A stretch of DNA of 64,000 nt, taken from positions 1 through 64,000 of the forward strand of contig JAQWLN010000045.1 in the NCBI GenBank assembly GCA_029247265.1, written 5' to 3'. The stretch comes from Fuerstiella sp. (lineage in GTDB: Bacteria; Planctomycetota; Planctomycetia; Planctomycetales; Planctomycetaceae). Positions 56,726-64,000 of the stretch are shown here, piece after piece. Both the position numbers and the translations under genes were made by a program. The notes beneath the pieces were generated by a model. It was not told the DNA's origin. It worked only from the letters and a program-made list of their open reading frames with translations, and ran no database searches. Within the stretch, counting starts at the first letter, position 1, and every line of letters begins with the position of its first letter.

Positions 56726-59700
56726 ATGGCAGACACTCGCGTTCCTTCGAAGCAAACACACATGTTCGCTCGGCCAGCCGATTTCATTGCTGCGGCCATT
56801 TCAGCGGCTATCCGCTGGATGGTTGTCGCCTCGTGTCTGGCGGGGTCAGTTGCACTGGCTCAGGAACCTGAGGCAACGGAATCTGAAGCAACGGTCAAAT
56901 CGACAGACCTTGACACGCTGGAACCCGGGGTACATGTCATTCAAAAGATGGCCTCCGGAAGAATTTATGCGTTGCCCGGCTTCGACCTGTTGATGAAGGA
57001 GTTTCTGGAGCGGGCACGGCTGCAGGCCTTTCCTCCCGTCCATCGAATTGCTGACGTTCAGATCTCAGGCGTGGTGGGACAGGAGCTTGCTGAGTTGAAG
57101 GCGGATATAACCGTCGATATTTTTCGGGACGGCGAACGGGTGTCTGTTCCGGTCGGATTTGATGACCTGCAGCTTAAGGAGCATTCTCACAGCTCTACGC
57201 TGCCGGACCTGTCTGCACTTCCGATTGAGACGAAACTTCCTCGCAAAGAGTGGATCTTTCAAGGTCTTGGGCGGCACAAGTTGCAACTGTCGCTGATCGG
57301 CCCGATTCGGACCGCCACCAACGGCACTCGTCGCCTGAAAGTATCGGCGCCAAAGTCGGGCCAGAGCGGCCTGAGGTTGCATTTTTCCGAAACCGTCGCC
57401 GACGCTGAACTGTCGACGGAGGGACCGTTTCAGCTGATAACAGACGATGCCACCGGAAAGTCTGAACTCGTCACATGGGGACTGACTGAAGATACTGAGA
57501 TCACATGGACTCCTGCCTCGGCCGTCGAGAACCAGATCGCAACGGTCCAGGCAACGTCACCTGCGCAAATGACGCTGGATCTGACCACAGAACCCGCTTC
57601 TTTCCGCGGCACTCAGGCATTGACAGTGTCCGGTGGTTCAATCAGCGAATTGCAGATTCATCTGCCCAATGGATTTGAGCCGGTCACAATGACCGCCACA
57701 GACGCAGACGGAAACTCAATCAGTGACCCCACAGCAACAGTCGCTGAGACGGACGATGGGGTCCTGGTGCTCCGGCTGGAATCACCGGCAACGGGCGCAG
57801 TGATCCTGAACTACGATTTCAATCTGAAAGACACCGCTTATCCACAGAACATTTCGGTTCGCATGCCGGATATTTCGAGCGTGTCCAATGAATCGGCAGA
57901 TGTGGATATCTTTGTTTCGGGAGGATTGGACATTGAACGTCCAAAGGAGATCAACGTTCGGCGAAGTCGAGTCGAATCGACGCGAGTCGGGCGCACCCCG
58001 GCGCTGGCATATCGATTGCTTTCCAGTGAGTCGCAGGTCACGTTAAGAATCAGTGAAAGCGAGGCGTTTTTTGCCGTTGCCCCACATATCAACTTTACGA
58101 CCGAGCAGGACAACGTACATCTAAAGGCCCGTTTCTCCGTCAATATGGTTCGCGGCTCGCTGAATCAGCTTGAAATTGTCTGGCCCAATCACATTCGGGA
58201 TGGCTGGCAGATCCTGGACGGGTCCACATCACTGGTCTCTGAAACCGGGCCGGCGTTTGTGTCAGGTTTCGGGGCAGACGATGACGTGGATAAATATACG
58301 CTGGTGTTTCAGGAGCGGCAATCGGGACAGTTCGATATCGAAGTACAGGCATTTCGCGACCTGGCAGGCTTCAAGGATGGTGAAGGACTGATGTTTCTTC
58401 CTGATATCAAATCGTCAGCACCACACTCCACGATCGTTTCACTGGTTGAGTCCGATGCGTATTCCATGTTTCTCAGCCCGCAGAATGAACAGGCTGCGTT
58501 TCCGGCGCTGCCATCCAATCGATGGCCCCTGGAACTGCAGAATCAGACGCGCCCCGAAGCATGGTTACTTGACAATTCGGACGAGGCTGTGCGGTTGCGT
58601 ATCACCCAGCAAAAACCGGAAGTTCGAACTTCATTACTGACGTCCATTTCCGTCGCCAACGAGAGCCTGCATGTTCGAGAAGTTCTATCCTACGACGTTC
58701 GGTTTCGTGACCTTTCCGATATCAGGCTCCAGTTGCCGGACGTGGTGCCGACGGTCCGTCTGAGCGGTTTCGATGATCCGCTGATACCATCGCGAACGGA
58801 AGGTCGCACTGTTACATATGGCCTGCCTAAAGCGATGCGGGGGAAGTTTGATCTGACAATCGCTTACAACTGGCTGCCGAAGGAGACCGGAAGCCCTAAT
58901 GAACTACAGAATTTGAATCTCCCGCTTGTCCTGCCTGCAACATCAGGTGAACTGCTGGAGCATGCGACGGTGGCGACCAATTTCCCACAAACACTTGTTC
59001 TGCACCAGGCAGAAGACTGGGCACCTGTCTACTCAGAACAGTACGCAGCGGCGTGGCGGTCTGAAACTGTGCCGGACACGCTGCCGATCGTCCTTAAGCA
59101 ACCGCTGACGACACGTTCCGAAAATGCTCCACAGTTCATGGTTGCAACAACCTTCTTTCAGGCACCTGACGCTCTGATCACGAATGTGACAGCGGTTTTT
59201 ACTCACCCTTCTGACACCGTCTGGTTTGTGATCGACAAAACCGTGAAACCACTACAGGGCGCTATGAACAACAGGCCCGCAGCGGTGAAGTGTCTGTTTC
59301 CTCTGGATGACGCGAAGCAATGGGTGCAGTTGCGGGCTCCGAATGACGCAGCACTGGATTCTCCGGCAACCGTGACCCTGATGGTTCGGCATGTTGTCGA
59401 CAAACCAGACTTCGGTGCCCTGAGCGAAGTCACCCTGCCCTACATTGCCGGACATTCCGACTGTAACGCGATCTGGATTCTTCGACAAACCGAAGGCCAT
59501 GCACTGGTTGGCCTGGAAAGCACTCTGACAGCTCTTAACAGTAACGTCATTTCCAGGCTATTCCCCGGTTCGGCCACTGATTTCGTAACGGCAACGGCGA
59601 CGATTCTATCGCCGTGTGAGCAGTCCGTCCGTGAAAAAGTGACCGATCTGCTGAACCGTTCGATTGAACCCAATGCCCGCCACGAACTCCTCGCAGGATC

Positions 59701-60100
59701 AGTCGGGGGACCCAAACGACTGCTGACGGTCACCAGCAGCGCCGTCCTCCTGGGAGCGGCTCTGTTGTGTGTACTGCTCTATTTTCTGTTACTCAGGCTG
59801 CACAATGTACCGTTAACGACAGTCCTGACGTGCCTGGCGGTTGCTGTCACCACGATCGTGTCACTCACACCGGTGGGACTGCACGGAATCATGCTGAACC
59901 TCCTGCCGATGTGCGTGATCGGGGTCGTTGCGGCCGCCATACAGCGTTTCGTCGGCAGAACCCGGCCCTCCCTCGAGAGCATCAGTGCTGCCGATGGCAG
60001 TACGATATTTGCAATCGAAAAACCATCCTTTGTCGAAGAACAAGGGGTCGCGCCAGTCAGCCATTCCACCATCCCGTCTTCAAAACTCAGTGTTACCTGA
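56726..60100 (+). CDS. Giant secreted/membrane-anchored protein of unknown family (1)
   Basis: About 1,124 residues from the ATG at 56726. An N-terminal signal (MFARPADFIAAAISAAIRWMVVASCLAGSVALA) is followed by a mostly beta-rich extracytoplasmic body, then a C-terminal membrane segment cluster (SSAVLLGAALLCVLLYFLLLRL, TTVLTCLAVAVTTIVSLTPVGL, IMLNLLPMCVIGVVAAAIQRF). I recognise no catalytic motif. The YALPGFDLLMKEFLERARLQAFPPVHRIADVQISG start resembles parts of the next protein in layout. It is 31 bp ahead of that gene on the same strand; the two probably act together, for example in an envelope structure. Confidence 0.85.
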   Translation: MADTRVPSKQTHMFARPADFIAAAISAAIRWMVVASCLAGSVALAQEPEATESEATVKSTDLDTLEPGVHVIQKMASGRIYALPGFDLLMKEFLERARLQAFPPVHRIADVQISGVVGQELAELKADITVDIFRDGERVSVPVGFDDLQLKEHSHSSTLPDLSALPIETKLPRKEWIFQGLGRHKLQLSLIGPIRTATNGTRRLKVSAPKSGQSGLRLHFSETVADAELSTEGPFQLITDDATGKSELVTWGLTEDTEITWTPASAVENQIATVQATSPAQMTLDLTTEPASFRGTQALTVSGGSISELQIHLPNGFEPVTMTATDADGNSISDPTATVAETDDGVLVLRLESPATGAVILNYDFNLKDTAYPQNISVRMPDISSVSNESADVDIFVSGGLDIERPKEINVRRSRVESTRVGRTPALAYRLLSSESQVTLRISESEAFFAVAPHINFTTEQDNVHLKARFSVNMVRGSLNQLEIVWPNHIRDGWQILDGSTSLVSETGPAFVSGFGADDDVDKYTLVFQERQSGQFDIEVQAFRDLAGFKDGEGLMFLPDIKSSAPHSTIVSLVESDAYSMFLSPQNEQAAFPALPSNRWPLELQNQTRPEAWLLDNSDEAVRLRITQQKPEVRTSLLTSISVANESLHVREVLSYDVRFRDLSDIRLQLPDVVPTVRLSGFDDPLIPSRTEGRTVTYGLPKAMRGKFDLTIAYNWLPKETGSPNELQNLNLPLVLPATSGELLEHATVATNFPQTLVLHQAEDWAPVYSEQYAAAWRSETVPDTLPIVLKQPLTTRSENAPQFMVATTFFQAPDALITNVTAVFTHPSDTVWFVIDKTVKPLQGAMNNRPAAVKCLFPLDDAKQWVQLRAPNDAALDSPATVTLMVRHVVDKPDFGALSEVTLPYIAGHSDCNAIWILRQTEGHALVGLESTLTALNSNVISRLFPGSATDFVTATATILSPCEQSVREKVTDLLNRSIEPNARHELLAGSVGGPKRLLTVTSSAVLLGAALLCVLLYFLLLRLHNVPLTTVLTCLAVAVTTIVSLTPVGLHGIMLNLLPMCVIGVVAAAIQRFVGRTRPSLESISAADGSTIFAIEKPSFVEEQGVAPVSHSTIPSSKLSVT

Positions 60101-60131
60101 CTGCGGCGTAGTGCCGCATCGTTGCGTTTGT

Positions 60132-63100
60132 ATGTCACGTTCTGTTTTCATTGGCACCATGTTAATGCTGGCTCCGCTCGCCGATGCCCAGCCATCGGTC
60201 TCTGCGCCGACAGATGTTGCGATCCCAATGAACGACAAGTCGGTCAGGGTCATCGATCCGGCTGAGTTTGGTCAGCTCCCGGATGCGAATCGATTTGTGC
60301 CTGTGCCTAGGGAGCAGCTTGCTGAGCTGCTGCGACTCAGACACGAACTTGCACTGCAGCCGGAGCCGGCGTCGCCTGTCAGAAAAGCCGAGCTGTCCGC
60401 AACTCTGGAGGGAATGACTCTTCGTGACGGTCGACTTAAACTGCAACTTTACCCGCCATCGTCTGCGCCACGTCAGCACAGGCCACTCAGGATCGCCGCG
60501 ACGAATCTGCAGGAACTGGAACTTCGTTCGGCTGGACATCCGGTTGTCATCGCCAGCGACCACATGGGCGACCTGGTCATCCTGAACAATACGGCCGACG
60601 TGCTCGACGGGACCTGGACAGCCCATGGAGACATGATCGGTTCGGATCTGGTGTTTCAACTGGCGCTGCCATCGGCATCGGTCTGTCAGTTCGTCCTGAC
60701 GACCGACGCTGACGTTCATGTTGCCAGCCCCGACGCTTTGGTACTGCCGAAGGCGGGGCCGCAGGGAAAGCGTTCCTGGGAACTCCACCCTCGGTCCCCT
60801 GACGCTTTAACGGTCAAATGTTCCCGCGACAGGAGTTCCGATGACAACGAGACGACTACGATCGATACCGTGGCCAGCATTCGACCTGGCCCCCATACAG
60901 CAGATGCGGAATGGGTAATCACTCTTCCTTCCCGGCTGAGCGGCGCGCTCATGGTGCTCGCTCTGAACGCGCCGTGTACGGTCACGGGAGTCGATCTCAG
61001 CACTGGCCGGCCGTTACCTTTCGATGCAAAATCGCACCCCCAAGGTACTGATTTGCGAATTCAGTTGCCGGTACTCACGGCGAGTGCGGTAATAAAAATC
61101 CAGGGACGCTTCGCAACCGAAATTGACACTGACGCGCGTCTTCCCGTTTTATCTCCAAAAACCTGGATCACTGGCTCCGCCACAAACGAACTTGCACTGA
61201 AATCTTCCTCCATACGCATCAGTGTTCCTCCCGAGCTGGATGTGCGCAGCCTGAATCTTACTGGTCTTCGGGAAAGGGATGTCGCATACCAGGCAGATGG
61301 AAGTCAAAGACTCGATCTCAGTCAGTTTTCGAAAACAGCATCGGCTGACATCCGCCTTTCAGCATCGCGGGCCGTCGTAAACGATGCCATTTTTATGCAG
61401 GCAGACTCGACAGAGAAAGAAGCCACTGCGTATGTCCGTGTCGAAGTTGTCTCCGGATTCCTGAGTGAAGTTTCGTGGACGACACCGGCATCCTGGCGTG
61501 TGACGGGTGTCCACGAAGCGGATTCTCAACGGCCTCTGCTGTTTCAGATGGCGGACGAAGGTGTAAACGGAGCACCGTCCCGTATCACCGCGTATCTGAG
61601 AGCTCCCCTGACCTCACTACCGCCGGACAACAGCCAAATTCTGGTCATCAATCTTCAGTCCACAGGGAGCGTATTTCCGAGACAATGGGTGGCACCGCGT
61701 TTGCAGAACCCTGACTACAACATGGGCCCTGAACTGCAGTCAATCGAAACACAGGAGGCTGACATTCCGACGATCAGTCCAGTGGCCGCATTCCTGACGG
61801 CTGACGACGTCAGGAATCTTCTGCCGTGGCTTCCGGAACAGGTATTGGAATCGGTCGTCAACGCTCAACGTACGCCCTCGACGTCCGGGCCACCCCCGTC
61901 ACTGACATCGACCATCGGGCCAACGTCAGCAACAATCGACTACGCGGTGGCCATGGAGCAGGATTCTGTCCGGGAAACACTACGCGTTCGGCTCAGATCA
62001 ACTGACGCGTTGCCAAAACGAATTCCGTTGCGCGTGACACCGGGTGTCGATGTGCAGATTTCCGACGAATCCGTCACTCAGCCCGTCCCGAGTCTTACCC
62101 GTCAGAATTCCGGCGGGACCGAGGAAATTTTTCTCGAAATCCCCGCCGGCGTAGACACGAGCAATACGCTGGACATTCTGCTCGTATCATTGCGTCCTCT
62201 GGCGGCAGAAATGCCTGCCGCCTTGATTTCATTGCCCGATGCCGACCACACCGTTGGCGCGCTGCAGCCACCACTTGTTGAATCCAATCTGTCAATTTCG
62301 TTCACGAACGATGACGTCGCAGGAGACGTGACCGAGCCAATTCCTTATCCCACGGAACCGTTCGCCAATGCGATCACAATTCGCAACCTGGCCGAACGCA
62401 CTTCACGGCAGGAAGTCTCCGGGCTCGCCATGGCACTGGTCGAACGAAACCACGGTGGTTTTACGGTTGAAATCGCGCACCGTCTTCTGGTTCGCAGTGT
62501 CGGAAATCGCGATGAACTGATAATTCAGCAACCGACCACCGGCCTGTTTATTGTCTTCGTCGATGGACGACCGGCATTTCCCGATCAATCGCAGGACCGA
62601 TACAGAATTGCACTGCCAACAGACCGTGAATATGCCGTTGTTGACGTCTACCTTGCCTGTGAGTTGCCCAACGTGCAGCAGGAGACGAACGTACTGCATC
62701 TGCCAATGCTGGCGTTCCCTGCAACGGAATCCGGCAACGTCACCTGTTCCATTCTGCCCCCCCGACAGCACACTCTAACGCTCGCGAACAATGCGATGTG
62801 CTCCGACACCAGATCCGCCGATTTCATCAGCCGGACGTTCACGGAACGCTACTCACTTCAGACGAACCCGGAACTTTCCGAAAGATTTCGGCCAATGCTG
62901 ACGCGGTGCCAACTACGTAAGGTGGGAATGAACTCAGTCACAGTTCTGGAAAGCTCTCTCGATTCCAATATTGTCGAACTGCAGTTCGAAGAAACGGGAG
63001 GTCGCGTCCCGCAGACGATCATGCTGGCTTCTGTCGCATTCCTCATCTGGCTGGCATTACGGAGAATGAGTCCGGTGCCACTCTGGTCAATCGGAGTCGT

Positions 63101-64000
63101 CCTGTTGGCGATACTTGCGGCGTATCACATGGGCGGATACAGCTCAACGGTTGTCCTGAATGGCCTGTCGATCGGCACACTCTGTTTCGCTGCGCTTTCC
63201 GCCGGGCGCAGGGTCAGGAAACGTCTGCATCGTGGACCGGTGACCGGACCACCGAATTCTCAGTTCCAATCCTCGACTGCCGTTATGCTGCTGTGTCTGG
63301 CTTTTGCATCTACGCCAGCCAGGGCAGATGAATCGCGCGAACAGATACTGGTCCCCGTACAACAGGAAGAGGCATTCCCCTATATCTACGTCGACAGCGA
63401 ACTTCTTTCACAACTCAACTCTGTGAAGATGCAAATGAGTACGCTGGCATATGTCATCCAGACTGACGTGAGCATAGAGGTCGAAGCAGCGGATTCCGTA
63501 ACCGCGACGATGCAGTGCCTGGTGGCTTCGCCTCCACACAGTTCGTCGCAGCTGAACATCCCGTTTGATGGGGTAACGCTGGTCGACTGTTTGCTTGATG
63601 GAGTAAGAGTCTTTCCCTCCGTTGAACAGACCGACAACGGGCAAATTGAGATACCACAGCGCTCACTGCTGCCGTCGTCTCCACTGGGGTCGTCTGAGAC
63701 AAGTCCTTCGACACAGGGACGTGACGCTTTGGGAGGGTGGAACCTGCGAACCATTCGCTACTCCGTTCGATGCACACGCAAATTGCTGACGGCAACGGAA
63801 TTCCGCATCAGCATTCCGCACAGCCGTTCCCCGGTCACGCGAGTCAGCCTGTCAGATCCATCGCAAATCGTCGCGACTGCCAGTCATGGAGATGCGGAGA
63901 AGTCCGGCACATCGATCCGCGAAGATGATCTGATCAGCTTTCCGACCGTGTATAACGACGAACGCATCATCGTCGACATCGCGCTCCGATCGGCGGCGGA
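60132..64000 (+). CDS. Giant secreted/membrane-anchored protein of unknown family (2), cut by the window edge
   Basis: Open from the ATG at 60132 to the window end, at least 1,289 residues. A signal peptide (MSRSVFIGTMLMLAPLADA) precedes beta-rich regions. At about residues 962-1028 a cluster of three hydrophobic segments lies (IMLASVAFLIWLALRRM, WSIGVVLLAILAAYHMGGY, LNGLSIGTLCFAALSAG). Then, from M1052, a second signal-peptide-like stretch (MLLCLAFASTPARADE) starts a new beta-rich region. The frame is unbroken, so it is one polypeptide, perhaps derived from two. No family recognised. It shares layout with the preceding giant gene. Confidence 0.85.
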   Translation, partial: MSRSVFIGTMLMLAPLADAQPSVSAPTDVAIPMNDKSVRVIDPAEFGQLPDANRFVPVPREQLAELLRLRHELALQPEPASPVRKAELSATLEGMTLRDGRLKLQLYPPSSAPRQHRPLRIAATNLQELELRSAGHPVVIASDHMGDLVILNNTADVLDGTWTAHGDMIGSDLVFQLALPSASVCQFVLTTDADVHVASPDALVLPKAGPQGKRSWELHPRSPDALTVKCSRDRSSDDNETTTIDTVASIRPGPHTADAEWVITLPSRLSGALMVLALNAPCTVTGVDLSTGRPLPFDAKSHPQGTDLRIQLPVLTASAVIKIQGRFATEIDTDARLPVLSPKTWITGSATNELALKSSSIRISVPPELDVRSLNLTGLRERDVAYQADGSQRLDLSQFSKTASADIRLSASRAVVNDAIFMQADSTEKEATAYVRVEVVSGFLSEVSWTTPASWRVTGVHEADSQRPLLFQMADEGVNGAPSRITAYLRAPLTSLPPDNSQILVINLQSTGSVFPRQWVAPRLQNPDYNMGPELQSIETQEADIPTISPVAAFLTADDVRNLLPWLPEQVLESVVNAQRTPSTSGPPPSLTSTIGPTSATIDYAVAMEQDSVRETLRVRLRSTDALPKRIPLRVTPGVDVQISDESVTQPVPSLTRQNSGGTEEIFLEIPAGVDTSNTLDILLVSLRPLAAEMPAALISLPDADHTVGALQPPLVESNLSISFTNDDVAGDVTEPIPYPTEPFANAITIRNLAERTSRQEVSGLAMALVERNHGGFTVEIAHRLLVRSVGNRDELIIQQPTTGLFIVFVDGRPAFPDQSQDRYRIALPTDREYAVVDVYLACELPNVQQETNVLHLPMLAFPATESGNVTCSILPPRQHTLTLANNAMCSDTRSADFISRTFTERYSLQTNPELSERFRPMLTRCQLRKVGMNSVTVLESSLDSNIVELQFEETGGRVPQTIMLASVAFLIWLALRRMSPVPLWSIGVVLLAILAAYHMGGYSSTVVLNGLSIGTLCFAALSAGRRVRKRLHRGPVTGPPNSQFQSSTAVMLLCLAFASTPARADESREQILVPVQQEEAFPYIYVDSELLSQLNSVKMQMSTLAYVIQTDVSIEVEAADSVTATMQCLVASPPHSSSQLNIPFDGVTLVDCLLDGVRVFPSVEQTDNGQIEIPQRSLLPSSPLGSSETSPSTQGRDALGGWNLRTIRYSVRCTRKLLTATEFRISIPHSRSPVTRVSLSDPSQIVATASHGDAEKSGTSIREDDLISFPTVYNDERIIVDIALRSAA

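Larger units (their letters stand above)
32174..59440 (-). repeat. KOPS-like octamers GGGCAGGG, right arm (11 copies on - strand)
   Basis: Seen as CCCTGCCC on the + strand, starting at 32174, 33306, 34210, 36666, 37703, 40439, 44746, 46661, 49479, 52238 and 59433. Nine are on the coding strand of - strand genes; those at 36666 and 59433 are in + strand genes, so gene direction alone does not set the polarity. One related GGGAAGGG at 30295 has the opposite orientation. Confidence 0.75.

Noticed and set aside
2214..59440. GGGCAGGG as a Chi-like RecBCD site
   Set aside because: Possible in principle, but the match to GGGNAGGG and the convergence on a dif-like site fit KOPS better; oriented Chi could show the same skew, so this is not fully excluded.

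Overview
The window looks like a chromosomal segment of a planctomycete. This is inferred from gene content and style: secreted FG-GAP and sialidase-like proteins, a sialate O-acetylesterase, Gfo/Idh/MocA oxidoreductases with Tat-like signals, an HlyD protein with an N-terminal helix-hairpin-helix-like domain, PH-like and DUF6263-like proteins, and two giant secreted proteins with no recognisable family. I see no prophage, insertion sequence, CRISPR array, tRNA or rRNA.

The most interesting signal is not a gene. The intergenic space between accA and a cvpA-like gene holds a 28-bp site at 28122-28149 that looks like a dif site: an 11-bp XerC-like arm, a 6-bp centre, and an 11-bp XerD-like arm matching the E. 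coli dif arm at 10 of 11 positions. Independently, the octamer GGGCAGGG (a match to the FtsK-orienting KOPS consensus GGGNAGGG) occurs 17 times by eye. All 6 copies left of the site read on the + strand and all 11 copies right of it read on the - strand, so every copy points at the site. I infer that the window spans the replication terminus and chromosome-dimer resolution region.

Layout. 1-3.1 kb: mutL (cut by the window edge) and a membrane protein. 3.2-5.7 kb: an M50 protease and murJ. 5.8-9.7 kb: an rbsB-rbsA-rbsC-type sugar ABC operon. 10-17.7 kb: a SirB1-like protein, an FG-GAP protein, a sialidase-like protein, a PH-like protein and a YyaL-DsbD-alpha fusion. 18.3-23.6 kb: a polysaccharide module (HlyD-like protein, NusG/RfaH-like regulator, RmlD-like reductase, rmlB, rmlA). 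23.7-28 kb: a cysteine-less redoxin-like protein, a Ser/Thr kinase and accA. 28.1 kb: dif. 28.2-34.3 kb: cvpA, dtd, and a tight four-gene operon (ThiO, FAD oxidoreductase, radical SAM/SPASM, metallophosphoesterase). 34.7-37.1 kb: a DegT aminotransferase and an SGNH hydrolase. 37.2-50.6 kb: mostly - strand metabolic genes (broken acuI/yhdH, ychF, serine hydrolase, RbsD/FucU, TIM-barrel isomerase, aldo/keto reductase, sialate esterase, HpcH aldolase, two MocA oxidoreductases). 50.8-55.5 kb: DinB, a zinc-ribbon protein and a decayed Tad pilus locus. 55.8 kb to the end: an inositol monophosphatase and two giant secreted proteins, the second running off the window.

Gene decay is visible in three places: acuI/yhdH has an out-of-frame deletion, tadC has an internal deletion, and tadB is truncated and fused to a foreign start. 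A fourth possible case is the sialate esterase, which carries an unusual C-terminal tail.
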